From the NCBI GenBank assembly GCA_024234855.1, contig JACKNN010000003.1:310001-374000 (forward strand): a stretch of DNA of 64,000 bases, in the 5' to 3' direction. Numbering within the stretch: the first letter of the stretch is position 1; the number at the start of each line of letters is the position of its first letter. The notes under the pieces are model-generated. The model had not been told where the DNA came from, did no database searches, and was given only the letters and a program-made list of their open reading frames with translations. Position numbers and translations under genes: made by a program. Positions 1 to 9,092 of the stretch are shown here, one piece after another. The stretch is from Pseudomonadales bacterium. GTDB lineage: Bacteria; Pseudomonadota; Gammaproteobacteria; Pseudomonadales; Halieaceae.

Positions 1-1
1 G

Positions 2-481
2 CTGACCCGCTGTACCAGCGCCGCCTCCGCGCGAGCCAGCATCGACTGGTCAGTGCTGGTGATGATCGGCGCCTCGCTGGGCCTGGGTGCGGCGCTACAG
101 ACGAGCGGCGCCGCGCAGGCGATAGCCAGCTGCGGCCTGCAACTGGTGGGCCAGCAGCCCTGGCTGGCGCTGCTGGTGATCTATGCCATCACCAGCCTGA
201 TGACCGAGGTGATCACCAATAATGCCGCCGCCGTGCTGATGTTTCCCATCGCGCAAAGCGTGGCCCAGAGCCTGGGTGTTTCCCTGTGGCCTTTCATCGT
301 GGTGCTGATGCTGGGGGCTTCCGCCAGCTTCGCCACGCCCATCGGCTACCAGACCAACCTGATGGTCTACGGTCCCGGCGGCTATCGGTTTTCCGACTAC
401 CTGCGCATTGGCGTGCCGCTCAATATTCTGCTGGGTCTGGTATCCGTCGGCCTGGTACCACTGGTCTGGCCTTTTTACTAG
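2..481 (+). CDS. SLC13/DASS-family permease, C-terminal part (5' end outside window)
   Basis: The reading frame is open from the first bases of the window, so this is the 3' end of a longer gene. About 159 residues are visible. They are mostly hydrophobic helices: one near ASLGLGAALQTSGAA, one around LALLVIYAITSLMTEVITN, and two C-terminal ones. The polar signature ITNNAAAVLMFP and the later ATPIGYQTNLMVYGPGGY are characteristic of SLC13-type anion/dicarboxylate permeases of the YfbS kind. It should sit in the inner membrane. The substrate cannot be told from this fragment, and TrkA-C domains, if any, would lie upstream of the window. Confidence 0.8.
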   Translation: MTRCTSAASARASIDWSVLVMIGASLGLGAALQTSGAAQAIASCGLQLVGQQPWLALLVIYAITSLMTEVITNNAAAVLMFPIAQSVAQSLGVSLWPFIVVLMLGASASFATPIGYQTNLMVYGPGGYRFSDYLRIGVPLNILLGLVSVGLVPLVWPFY

Positions 482-649
482 ATTCGGGCAGCAGCGCAGC
501 CGGTCGCGCCAGGCCGCGCGCAATCTTTCAGCCCTGTGCGCCGGCTGCACAATTAATGTGGTCATGCCGGAGGCGGCCAGTAGCTGCTAGTATTCCGCCT
601 CGCGTGGACAGAACAGCGCACATCGCCGCAAACAGCCCCAGGAGTGCCC

Positions 650-2071
650 ATGTATATCAACGGTGAATGGATTACGTCGCCACAAATGTTCCCGGTCTTT
701 AATCCCGCCACCGGCGAACAAATCGGCGCAGTGGTGGATGGTGGGCGCGAGGACGCGTCCAGGGCCATAGCCGCCGCCCGGGCGGCGCTGCCGGGCTGGT
801 CGGCGCTCACCGCGTACGAGCGTTCATCGCGACTTGCCGCCGCCCACCAGCGGATGATGGCGCGCAGGCCGCAACTGGCTGAATTGATGACCCGCGAGCA
901 GGGCAAGCCGCTGAAGGCGGCGTTGAACGAGGTCGGGTATGCCGCCGATTTCCTGCTCTGGTTTGCCGAGGAAGCCAAGCGGGTATACGGCCAGACTATC
1001 CCGTCCTCCCGCAGCGACCAGCGTTTTCTGGTGCACCGGCAGCCGGTGGGCGTGGTCGCGGCCGTAACGCCCTGGAACTACCCGGTGTCCATGCTGACAC
1101 GAAAAATTGCGCCGGCACTGGCCGCGGGCTGCACCGTCGTGCTCAAGCCGGCCGAAGCCACTCCCCTGTGTGCAGTGGCCGTTTTCGAGATCCTGCACGA
1201 GGTGGGTATTCCCGCCGGCGTGGTCAATCTTGTGACCGCCCTGGACCCGGCGCCGATCGGCGAGGTGTTTTGCACCCATCCGGAGGTGAGAAAACTGACA
1301 TTTACCGGCTCCACTGCCGTGGGAAAAAAGTTGGCGCAGGCCGCCGCGCCGCAGTTGAAACGCGTATCAATGGAACTCGGGGGGCACGCGCCCTTCATTG
1401 TGTTCGACGATGCCGACCCGGTCCACGCCGCCAGGGGTGTCGCCCTGGTCAAGTTCCTTAATACCGGGCAGGCCTGTATCAGCCCCAATCGAATTTTCGT
1501 CCAGCGCAAGATCCTTGCGCCTTTCCTGGACACCCTGCGCGAGCGCATCGAAAAACTGCGGGCGGGTGACGGCATGGACGCGGCCACCACCATTGGTCCC
1601 CTGGTGAACCAGGCTGCGGTGGACAAAGTGGATCGGCAGGTGCGCAACGCTGTGGAACTGGGGGCGACCCTGCACGCCGGCGGAAGACGCCTGCTTGAAA
1701 ACGGTCTCGACCGCGGTTTTTTCTACGCGCCCACCCTGCTCAGCGGGGTCGACACCCGGATGTTGATCTATCGCGAGGAGACATTTGGCCCGGTAGCGGC
1801 GGTCATCGCCTTTGACGATGAGGACGAGGTGCTGGCCATGGCCAATGATACGTCTTATGGGCTGGCGGCGTATGTCTACACCCGGAATCTGTCCCGCGCC
1901 GTGCGCACCTTCGAGGGCCTGCAGTTCGGTATCATAGGTATCAATGATATCAACCCGACCAGCGCCGCGGCGCCTTTCGGCGGCATGAAGGAGAGCGGTC
2001 TGGGGCGCGAGGGCGCCCGGGAGGGCATAGAGGAGTACCTCGAAACCAAACTGGGCGGCTTCAGCATATAA
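650..2071 (+). CDS. NAD(P)-dependent aldehyde dehydrogenase, succinate-semialdehyde dehydrogenase-like
   Basis: This is a full-length ALDH superfamily protein of 473 residues. It shows the cofactor-binding TPWNYP segment, the FTGSTAVGK loop, the catalytic-Glu motif MELGGHAPF and the catalytic Cys in NTGQACISPNR. The MELGG-APFIVFDDAD run resembles GabD-type succinate-semialdehyde dehydrogenases, but substrate is not certain. The ATG at 650 is preferred because AGGAG at 640-644 is well spaced for it; an in-frame GTG at 644 overlaps that ribosome site. It is followed by a MetY-like gene on the same strand after 82 bases. Confidence 0.85.
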   Translation: MYINGEWITSPQMFPVFNPATGEQIGAVVDGGREDASRAIAAARAALPGWSALTAYERSSRLAAAHQRMMARRPQLAELMTREQGKPLKAALNEVGYAADFLLWFAEEAKRVYGQTIPSSRSDQRFLVHRQPVGVVAAVTPWNYPVSMLTRKIAPALAAGCTVVLKPAEATPLCAVAVFEILHEVGIPAGVVNLVTALDPAPIGEVFCTHPEVRKLTFTGSTAVGKKLAQAAAPQLKRVSMELGGHAPFIVFDDADPVHAARGVALVKFLNTGQACISPNRIFVQRKILAPFLDTLRERIEKLRAGDGMDAATTIGPLVNQAAVDKVDRQVRNAVELGATLHAGGRRLLENGLDRGFFYAPTLLSGVDTRMLIYREETFGPVAAVIAFDDEDEVLAMANDTSYGLAAYVYTRNLSRAVRTFEGLQFGIIGINDINPTSAAAPFGGMKESGLGREGAREGIEEYLETKLGGFSI

Positions 2072-2153
2072 TCACGGCGTCTTGCTCGTACCTGATTTGC
2101 CAACACACCACCGGGCCGGTCAAGATGATCGCCACACTGAACAGGAGAACACC

Positions 2154-3470
2154 ATGGCGGGACCAAAATACCCTGGACTGGACACCCTGGCCCTGCACGC
2201 CGGGTCGCAGCCAGACCCGGCGACGGGGGCCAGGGCTACACCGATTTACCAGACCGCCTCGTTTACCTTCCCCGATTCGGATTACGCCGCGTCCCTGTTC
2301 AACATGGAGCGTGCCGGACATGTCTATTCGCGCCTGAGCAACCCCACCAACGCCGTGCTGGAGGAGCGCATCGCGGCACTCGAAGGCGGCGTCGGCGCCA
2401 TTGCAACGGCCAGTGGCCAGGCGGCACTGCACCTGGCGATTGTCACGCTGATGGGCGCCGGCTCGCATATTGTCGCTGCCAGCGCGTTGTATGGCGGCAG
2501 CCACAACCTGCTGGCCTATACGCTGCCCCGGTTCGGGATCGAGACGACTTTCGTTGATACCCGCGACCCGGCAGCCTTTGCCGCGGCCATCAGGGATAAC
2601 ACCCGGCTGGTTTTCGCGGAAACGCTCGGTAATCCGGGCCTCGAGGTACTCAATATCCCCGCGGTATCGAAAATAGCCCACGACGCGGCGCTGCCGCTGC
2701 TGGTGGATTCGACGTTTACCACGCCCTACCTGATGAAGCCGCTGGCTTTGGGCGCCGACCTCATCCTGCACTCCGCCACAAAATTCCTCAGCGGCCACGG
2801 TATAGTCATCGGCGGCCTGCTGGTCGACGGCGGCCTCTTCGACTGGGACGCCTCGGGCAAGTTTCCCACCCTGACCGAACCCTACAATGGTTTCCACGAC
2901 CTGGTCTTCAGCGAGGAGTTCGGCCCTGCGGCCTTCATCACCCGCGCCCGCAAGGAGGGGCTGCGGGATTTCGGCGCCTGTATGAGCCCGACCTCGGCAT
3001 TCCATATCCTGCAGGGCATTGAGACGCTGGGGCTGCGCATGCAGCGTCACGTCGACAACACGCGTGAGGTGGTCGCTTTCCTGGCGCAGCATGAGATGGT
3101 CACCCGTGTGGCCTACCCGGAACTGGATGGCCACCCGGACAGGGCCCTGGCCGGTGAACTGCTGCCGATGGGCTGTGGCGCGGTCTTCAGCTTCGACCTG
3201 AAGGGCGGCCGCGACGCCGGGGTCGCCTTTGTCGATGCCCTGGACCTTTTCTCCCACCTGGCCAATGTCGGCGATGCCAAATCACTCGTCATCCACCCGG
3301 CCAGCACCACCCATCACCGTATGGATGAGTCGGCCCTGGCGGCGGCGGGTATCTCCGCCGGGACCATTCGGCTGTCGATTGGACTGGAGCAGGTCGCCGA
3401 CCTGCTTGCCGACCTGCAGCAGGGTTTGCGGGCGGCGCAGAAAGTCGCCGACCGGGAGGGGGCACGATGA
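2154..3470 (+). CDS. Cys/Met-metabolism PLP enzyme, O-acetylhomoserine sulfhydrylase (MetY)-like
   Basis: A 438-residue fold-type I PLP enzyme of the gamma family. The Schiff-base lysine lies in LILHSATKFLSGHG, preceded by the cofactor-binding ASGQAALHLA region. The FGPAAFITRARKEGLRDFG and ETLGLRMQRHVDN segments and the C-terminal SIGLE signature fit O-acetylhomoserine aminocarboxypropyltransferase/sulfhydrylase. A methionine gamma-lyase role cannot be excluded. The start at 2154 is set by AGGAGA at 2143-2148; the frame stays open further upstream but that sequence does not look like this family. Its stop overlaps the next start by four bases, so translation of the two is probably coupled. 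Confidence 0.82.
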   Translation: MAGPKYPGLDTLALHAGSQPDPATGARATPIYQTASFTFPDSDYAASLFNMERAGHVYSRLSNPTNAVLEERIAALEGGVGAIATASGQAALHLAIVTLMGAGSHIVAASALYGGSHNLLAYTLPRFGIETTFVDTRDPAAFAAAIRDNTRLVFAETLGNPGLEVLNIPAVSKIAHDAALPLLVDSTFTTPYLMKPLALGADLILHSATKFLSGHGIVIGGLLVDGGLFDWDASGKFPTLTEPYNGFHDLVFSEEFGPAAFITRARKEGLRDFGACMSPTSAFHILQGIETLGLRMQRHVDNTREVVAFLAQHEMVTRVAYPELDGHPDRALAGELLPMGCGAVFSFDLKGGRDAGVAFVDALDLFSHLANVGDAKSLVIHPASTTHHRMDESALAAAGISAGTIRLSIGLEQVADLLADLQQGLRAAQKVADREGAR

Positions 3471-4255
3471 AATTCGATGTCGGTGGCAACGCCACTTACT
3501 GTTACACCAATAACCGCGAGATCGACCCCGCTAAAGAAAGCGTCGTATTCATTCACGGTGCCGGTATGGATCACACGGTATGGACACTCGCCGCCCGCCA
3601 CTTTGCCCGTCATGGCCGCAACGTGATCGCCGTCGACCTGCCTGGCCACGGGCGCTCCGGGGGCGCGGCAAAAACATCCATCGAGGAGCTCGGCGACTGG
3701 TTGCCCGAGTTGCTGGATGCACTGGGCGTCGAGCGGGCCGCCATCGCCGGTCACAGCCTGGGCAGCCTGGTGGCGCTGGACTGCGCCGGGCGCCATCGGG
3801 CCCGGGTGCGCGCCGTCGCGATGGTGGCCGGTACCGCGCCGATGCCAGTGTCGGACGCCATTCTCGAGGCGTGTGCCAACAATGATCATGCCGCCTTTGA
3901 TATGCTGACCCAGTGGGGCTACAGCAAGCGCCACCAGTATGGCGGTAACAGCAACCCGGGCATTTGGATGGTGGGCAGCACCTTGCGGTTGTTCGAGCGA
4001 TCGCTGCCCGGGGTGCTGCACGCCGACATGAACGCCTGCAATAATTACCAGGCCGGGTTGGAACGCGCGGCGCAGGTCACTTGCCCGGTGCTGATGGTGC
4101 TCGGTCGGGATGACCGACTCACTCCTCCCAGGGCCACCGATCAGCTCAGGGCGGCGTTGCGGTCACCGGATGTCAGGATAGTGGAAGGCGCTGGCCACAC
4201 CCTGATGGTGGAAGCGCCGAACGCGCTGTTGGATGCGTTGAAAGCCGTGCTCTAG
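3467..4255 (+). CDS. Alpha/beta-fold hydrolase
   Basis: A 262-residue alpha/beta hydrolase with an intact apparent triad: the nucleophile Ser in AGHSLGS (about residue 97), the acid in LGRDDRLTPP, and the His in EGAGHTLMVEAP. The oxyanion-side HGAG motif is near residue 30. Its ATG overlaps the stop of the MetY-like gene (ATGA), so it belongs to the same transcript. The substrate is unknown; esters, lactones or ring-fission products are all possible for this family. Confidence 0.8.
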   Translation: MKFDVGGNATYCYTNNREIDPAKESVVFIHGAGMDHTVWTLAARHFARHGRNVIAVDLPGHGRSGGAAKTSIEELGDWLPELLDALGVERAAIAGHSLGSLVALDCAGRHRARVRAVAMVAGTAPMPVSDAILEACANNDHAAFDMLTQWGYSKRHQYGGNSNPGIWMVGSTLRLFERSLPGVLHADMNACNNYQAGLERAAQVTCPVLMVLGRDDRLTPPRATDQLRAALRSPDVRIVEGAGHTLMVEAPNALLDALKAVL

Positions 4256-4301
4256 TCCTGCGCGTGCGGGAATATCCGCCCGTACCGCGTGAAGCAGATG
4301 C

Positions 4302-5228
4302 TCAGGGCGCGAGGCGGCCAAAGCGCGACCAGAAACTGTCTATCGGTGCCGGCAGCTTGCCGTTGCCGCTCTCCAGCGCTGTACAGAGGTAGGCGATTGA
4401 CGGCTCCGCCAGTGCCTTGTACGAGCGGCCCACCAGTTGCAGGACCTCTGCGCCCGGCCATTCCGGTGGCAGTAATGCCTCTGGCAGGTGGGTATCCTGC
4501 AACAGGATGCGGCGGTAGTCATGGATGAGCAGGATACGTGCCGCAAAGGCGGTCTGCGGATCGAGTTCAGGTCGCCGCTGCAGCCATTTGTCGAGCGGCC
4601 TGAACTGGGCGAGGAATTCGCGGTAACCGCTGGCGACCTCCCGCAGTTGCCAGCATTCATGCACGAGCTTGCGCAGGAGTTGCTTCGAGGACAGTTCGGA
4701 ACTGTCGGCTTCGAATAACAGTACCTTGTCGGTAGCGTCGAATTCCTGCATGGTCTGCAGCAGCGCGCTGCCCCCGTCGCCGGGTTTGGCGAACGTTCCG
4801 GCGGAGATGGCCCTGAACCCCTGCCAGTGCAGGCTGCGCTTGAAGGGTTCGCGGTTTTCCTCGGCAATGTCCAACGGCACCAGTAGCTGCCAGCGACCAT
4901 TCCACCGCCTGCTCTCGATGGCGTAGATGCGGCGTGTCGCGCGCTCGTATTCCTGGTTGCCGTAGGTGGTAAAACGGTAATAACTGCGCCTGCCTACCCG
5001 CTCCGACTCGAGCCAGCCATCCTTCACCAGGCGAAACACAGATGTTCTTACCAGGCGATCACTGATACCGAAGGGGTGCAATGCCTCGACCAGGCTGCTC
5101 AGCCACAGCGTGCCGCCGTGCTGCGACACCACATCCCCGAACAGCGTGATGATCAGGGAGGTGGTCCGCAGGGGCTGGCGCCTGGCAAACTCCGCCAGCA
5201 GGCGTTTTACAACGACGGGATGTGACAC
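4302..5228 (-). CDS. paaX: PaaX-family transcriptional repressor of the phenylacetate genes
   Basis: 308 residues, close to the roughly 316 of E. coli PaaX. The N-terminal winged-helix part (LITLFGDVVSQHGG, LVRTSVFRLVKDGWL, then RVGRRSYYRFT) and the C-terminal PaaX domain are recognisable. PaaX is known to repress paa promoters and to be released by phenylacetyl-CoA. It is divergent from paaK. The start is a GTG at 5228 preceded by AAGGGA at a workable distance; no better ATG is seen. Target operators are suggested near 9015 and 10572. Confidence 0.9.
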   Translation of the reverse strand: MSHPVVVKRLLAEFARRQPLRTTSLIITLFGDVVSQHGGTLWLSSLVEALHPFGISDRLVRTSVFRLVKDGWLESERVGRRSYYRFTTYGNQEYERATRRIYAIESRRWNGRWQLLVPLDIAEENREPFKRSLHWQGFRAISAGTFAKPGDGGSALLQTMQEFDATDKVLLFEADSSELSSKQLLRKLVHECWQLREVASGYREFLAQFRPLDKWLQRRPELDPQTAFAARILLIHDYRRILLQDTHLPEALLPPEWPGAEVLQLVGRSYKALAEPSIAYLCTALESGNGKLPAPIDSFWSRFGRLAP

Positions 5229-5308
5229 GTTTATGGTCCCTTGTATTCGAGTGCGGGCACGGCGGCTGGCCCGGGCTACAATAGTACTTTGATTGACCGC
5301 GGTTTACA

Positions 5309-5340
5309 GTCCCGGCAACGCCCCGGGGTGTTGCCGGGAC
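5309..5340. repeat. 32-base near-perfect inverted repeat in the paaX-paaK intergenic region
   Basis: The arms GTCCCGGCAAC (5309-5319) and GTTGCCGGGAC (5330-5340) are exact reverse complements of 11 bases. The ten bases between them contain CCCCGGGG, which is itself a palindrome. It lies about 80 bases upstream of paaX and 100 upstream of paaK. There is no T-run on either side, so it is not a classical terminator. A strong 5'-leader hairpin, insulator or protein site are the options; function is unknown. Confidence 0.7.
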
Positions 5341-5368
5341 GAACGCAGTCGAAAGCGATACATAAAAG

Positions 5369-5382
5369 TTGATTTATATCAA
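5369..5382. promoter_or_regulatory. Perfect FNR/ANR box upstream of paaK
   Basis: TTGATTTATATCAA matches the known FNR/ANR consensus TTGAT-N4-ATCAA at every defined position. Its centre is 63 bases upstream of the paaK ATG. If the start point lies near 5417, the centre would be near -41.5, as at activated class II promoters. If the -10 is TATTAT at 5390-5395, the box would instead lie where FNR represses. Confidence 0.65.
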
Positions 5383-5438
5383 AAATCTGTATTATATATG
5401 TCCGCCCTAATGATAAAAACGCCCTGTTTGGAGGGAGT

Positions 5439-6734
5439 ATGAGCAAAGCCCCCTGCCTGGAACCCCTGCACCGGATAGAAACCGCCAGCGTGGATGAATT
5501 GCGCAGCCTGCAGCTGCAGCGTCTGCGCGCCAGCTTACAGCACGCCTACCGCAACAGCCCGGTCTACCGGGCCAGGTTTGACGACCACGGGGTGCACCCG
5601 GATGACCTGGTGTCCCTCGAGGACCTGGGGCGGTTTCCCTTCACCACCAAGGCCGAGCTGCGCGACAACTACCCGTTCGGTATGTTTGCCGTGCCCATGG
5701 AGCAAGTCGTGCGGGTGCATGCATCCAGCGGCACCACAGGCAAGCCCACGGTCGTGGGTTATACCAGGGAGGATATCGAAACCTGGTCCGAGGTGATGGC
5801 CCGCTCCATTCGGGCGGCCGGCGGTGTCGCGGCCGACAAAGTGCATGTCTCCTACGGCTATGGCCTGTTTACCGGCGGTCTCGGCGCCCATTACGGCGCT
5901 GAAAAGCTCGGTTGCGCTGTCATCCCCATGTCCGGTGGGCAGACCGAAAAGCAGGTTCAGCTCATCTGCGATTTCGACCCGGATATCATCATGGTCACGC
6001 CGTCCTACATGCTCAACATCGCCGACGAGATGGAGCGGCAGGGCGTCGATGCCAGCAAGCTGTCGCTGCGGGTCGGCATCTTCGGTGCCGAGCCCTGGAC
6101 CGATGCCATGCGCAGGGAAATCGAGCAACGTATGCATATCGACGCCGTGGACATTTACGGCCTGTCGGAGGTGATGGGCCCGGGGGTTGCCCAGGAGTGC
6201 GTGCAGAGCAAAGACGGCCCCACCATCTGGGAAGACCATTTTTACCCCGAGATTGTCGACCCGGAAACGGGCCGGGTGCTGCCGGACGGGGAGGAAGGGG
6301 AACTGGTGTTTACCAGCCTAACCAAGCAGGCCATGCCGGTGATACGCTACCGCACCCGGGACCTCACCCGCCTCCTCCCCGGCAGTATCCGCACCATGCG
6401 CCGTATGGACAGGATCACCGGCCGCTGCGATGACATGCTTATCATCCGCGGGGTGAATGTCTTCCCGACCCAGATCGAGGAGCAGATCCTGTCGATACCG
6501 GAACTTTCCCCGCACTATTTTATCGAGTTGCGGAAAGAGGGGCACCTGGATGCCATCGAGGTGAATGTCGAGTTGAGTGGTCGCGCCGTGCCGGGCGGAT
6601 CGGGCGATGCGGAGAAGGCCCTGCGCCACAAGATCAAGTCCTACGTCGGTGTGTCGGCCAGTGTCAAGGTGCACGCCAGCGGCGGTATTCCCCGCTCGGA
6701 GGGCAAGGCCAGGCGGGTAATAGACAAACGCTAG
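5439..6734 (+). CDS. paaK: Phenylacetate-CoA ligase
   Basis: A 431-residue ANL-superfamily ligase that activates phenylacetate to phenylacetyl-CoA using ATP, the entry step of the paa route. The P-loop is ASSGTTGKPTVVGYT, later motifs include FGAEPWTDAMR and IYGLSEVMGPG, and the C-terminal domain holds ITGRCDDMLIIRGVNVFP. The start ATG has a strong GGAGGGA site. It is divergent from paaX with a 210-base regulatory gap containing an FNR box and a large inverted repeat. The length and motif order match PaaK closely. Confidence 0.95.
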   Translation: MSKAPCLEPLHRIETASVDELRSLQLQRLRASLQHAYRNSPVYRARFDDHGVHPDDLVSLEDLGRFPFTTKAELRDNYPFGMFAVPMEQVVRVHASSGTTGKPTVVGYTREDIETWSEVMARSIRAAGGVAADKVHVSYGYGLFTGGLGAHYGAEKLGCAVIPMSGGQTEKQVQLICDFDPDIIMVTPSYMLNIADEMERQGVDASKLSLRVGIFGAEPWTDAMRREIEQRMHIDAVDIYGLSEVMGPGVAQECVQSKDGPTIWEDHFYPEIVDPETGRVLPDGEEGELVFTSLTKQAMPVIRYRTRDLTRLLPGSIRTMRRMDRITGRCDDMLIIRGVNVFPTQIEEQILSIPELSPHYFIELRKEGHLDAIEVNVELSGRAVPGGSGDAEKALRHKIKSYVGVSASVKVHASGGIPRSEGKARRVIDKR

Positions 6735-6777
6735 CGGGTCCGCAGGGGCCTGCGCCCCGCTCGCGTCCCGCGATTGC

Positions 6778-8874
6778 CTACCGGCTGATGGACGCCAGCG
6801 TCCGGCCTTCCCCGGCCAGTTCTACCAGCAGTGGCGCGGGCTCCCAGCAGGGGTCCGCAGTCAGTTCACGCAGCGCCCCCAGCTTGTCGACAACCGTGGC
6901 CAGCCCCAGGCTGTCCGCGTGGAACATTGGGCCGCCGCGCCATTTCGGGAAGCCGTAGCCATTGAGGTAGACGATATCCACGTCGCCCGGACGGGCGGCG
7001 ATGCCCTCGGCCAGGATGGCGGCGCCCTCGTTGATCAGGGCCAGGGTGAGCCGATCGACAATTTCGTCATCACTGATAGCGCGCCTGGAGACCTGCCACC
7101 GCGCTGCAATGTCCTCGATCAGCGCCGCGACCTGGGGGTCGGGATGGCGGGCGCGCGTTGCCGGGTCGTAACGGTAGTAGCCGGCGCCGGATTTCTGGCC
7201 AAGGCGCTCCATTTCCACCAGGGTGTCGGCCAGGGCTGACTCCTTTGCCGAGCGGCTCTCGAGCCCCTGGTCGCGGCGCGAGCGGTAGCCGATATCCAGC
7301 CCCGCCAGGTCCCCCACGGCGAGCGGCCCCATAGCCATGCCCCAGGCTTCCATGGCGCCGTCGACCTGCTCGGGGCTGGCGCCTTCCAGCAACAGCAACT
7401 GGGCCTGGCGGGCGTAGCCCTTGAGCATGCGGTTGCCGACAAAGCCGTGACACACGCCCACCGCCACCGCGATCTTGCCTATCGTTTTCGCCAGTTGCAT
7501 AAACGTCAGCAGCACCTCGGGCGCGGTCTGTTCCGCGCGCACCACTTCCAGCAGTTTCATCACGTTGGCGGGGCTGAAAAAGTGCGCGCCCACCACCTGT
7601 TGCGGGCGGCCCGTTGCCGCCGCTATGGCGTTCACATCCAGGTAGGAGGTATTGGTGGCCAGGATGCAGTCGGCCTTACAGGTGGCGTCCAGTGTACGGA
7701 ATACCTCCTGCTTGACCGCCATATTCTCGAACACCGCCTCGATGACAAGGTCAACCCCGGCGATATCCGCATACTCGGTGGTGCCGGTGATGTTGGCGAG
7801 TATGGCGTCGACCTGCTGTTGGCTGTAGCGCCCGCGCCTGACAGACGTGTCGTAGTTCTTGCGCACGACAGCCAGGCCCCGATCGAGGTTTTCCCGGCTG
7901 GTTTCCACCAGGGTTACCGGTATCCCGGCACTGGCGAAACACATGGCAATACCGCCACCCATGGTGCCCGCGCCGATGACTGCCACCGTTTTGACCGGCA
8001 CCGCCCTGGTGTTCACGGGAATACCGGTCAGTTTGGCGCAGGCGCGCTCGGCAAAGAACACATGCCGCAGGGCGGCCGACTGGGGCGAGTTGCGGCACTC
8101 GATAAAGCGCTCCCGCTCGAGCGCCTGGCCCCGGTCGATATCGTGCCGGCAGGCGAATTCCACCAGCTCGACAATGTAGCCTGGCGCGATCAGGCCGCGG
8201 GATTTGCGGGCGATGGCGGCGCGGTAATTATCGAAGAAATCCGCTGTGAGTGGAGCGGCTAAGATCCGGGCGCCGGTGGGGCGTGCCACGGCCCCCCGCG
8301 CCAGCAGCTGTCGCCCGTAGCCCAGGGCGGCGCTGCGAACATCGGTGCCCTCCAGCAGGTGATCGAGCAGGCCCAGTTCCAGGGCGTGGCTTGCAGCGAT
8401 GGGCGCCCCACCGGTCATCATGTCCAGGGCCGGTTCGACCCCCACCAGGCGCGGCAACCGCTGGGTGCCCCCGGCGCCGGGCAGCAGGCCGAGGTTGACC
8501 TCGGGCAGGCCCAGCCGTGTGTCGGGTGCGGCGCAGCGATAGTGGGCAGCCAGGGCGACCTCCAGGCCGCCGCCCAGGGCATTGCCGTGGAGCGCGGCGA
8601 GTACGGGCTTCGGGAAGTTTTCTACGGCAGCGATCACGGCGGGCAGCCCCGGCTCCTGCGGGGCCTTGCCGAATTCGGCGATATCGGCCCCGGCGATGAA
8701 TGTACGTCCTGCGCAGACCACGAGCAGCAGCCTGCTGGCGTCAACCCGCGCCTGGTCCAGGGCGGCCATAATCCCGGCCCGCACGGCGTGCGACAATGCA
8801 TTCACCGGCGGGTTGTCGATGCAAAGAATGCCAATTTCGCCATCGAGGTCATACTGTACGACTGCTGTACTCAT
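6778..8874 (-). CDS. Bifunctional enoyl-CoA hydratase / 3-hydroxyacyl-CoA dehydrogenase (FadB/FadJ-type)
   Basis: 698 residues. An N-terminal crotonase domain (about 1-190) carries GGGLEVALAAHYRC and LPEVNLGLLPGAGGTQRLP with both acidic residues used by hydratases. A Rossmann domain follows from about residue 295 (VAVIGAGTMGGGIA), then the 3HCDH C-terminal domain. The paa operon here has no separate paaF or paaH, and this protein carries exactly those two activities, so it probably performs hydration and 3-hydroxyadipyl-CoA oxidation. It is convergent with paaK and divergent from the WS/DGAT gene. Confidence 0.88.
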   Translation of the reverse strand: MSTAVVQYDLDGEIGILCIDNPPVNALSHAVRAGIMAALDQARVDASRLLLVVCAGRTFIAGADIAEFGKAPQEPGLPAVIAAVENFPKPVLAALHGNALGGGLEVALAAHYRCAAPDTRLGLPEVNLGLLPGAGGTQRLPRLVGVEPALDMMTGGAPIAASHALELGLLDHLLEGTDVRSAALGYGRQLLARGAVARPTGARILAAPLTADFFDNYRAAIARKSRGLIAPGYIVELVEFACRHDIDRGQALERERFIECRNSPQSAALRHVFFAERACAKLTGIPVNTRAVPVKTVAVIGAGTMGGGIAMCFASAGIPVTLVETSRENLDRGLAVVRKNYDTSVRRGRYSQQQVDAILANITGTTEYADIAGVDLVIEAVFENMAVKQEVFRTLDATCKADCILATNTSYLDVNAIAAATGRPQQVVGAHFFSPANVMKLLEVVRAEQTAPEVLLTFMQLAKTIGKIAVAVGVCHGFVGNRMLKGYARQAQLLLLEGASPEQVDGAMEAWGMAMGPLAVGDLAGLDIGYRSRRDQGLESRSAKESALADTLVEMERLGQKSGAGYYRYDPATRARHPDPQVAALIEDIAARWQVSRRAISDDEIVDRLTLALINEGAAILAEGIAARPGDVDIVYLNGYGFPKWRGGPMFHADSLGLATVVDKLGALRELTADPCWEPAPLLVELAGEGRTLASISR

Positions 8875-9014
8875 AGGATTTGCCTGTTTTTATCCTTGTC
8901 TGTTGAAGCCCTGCCGCGGGCGGGTACAGGCACCAGTATTGTGCCTCCCGGTGGTGTTGTAAATGCCGGGTGAAGCGCCGGAAAAGTATTACATAAAAAA
9001 TAGTTAAAGCGTAT

Positions 9015-9034
9015 ATTAGGTATCATAATGTGCG
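9015..9034. promoter_or_regulatory. Candidate operator dyad upstream of the WS/DGAT gene
   Basis: ATTAGG-TAT-CATAAT followed by GTGCG is almost the same as the exact dyad ATTATG-TAT-CATAAT at 10572 upstream of paaZ; the 20-base blocks differ at two positions. Read on the other strand, the paaZ copy matches the E. coli PaaX site consensus as I remember it (WWTRTGATTCGYGWT) at 12 of 15 positions. It lies in the gap between two divergent genes and could control both. Confidence 0.5.
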
Positions 9035-9092
9035 GCGGGCCGGGTCTGGCCACGTAGCGCCCGCTTCAGCCTGATCTACCGAGGTTATTGTT

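Noticed and set aside
6735..6777. Intrinsic terminator between paaK and the convergent fused dehydrogenase
   Set aside because: Only a short GGGGC/GCCCC stem with a four-base loop and no T-run; too weak to list as a feature.
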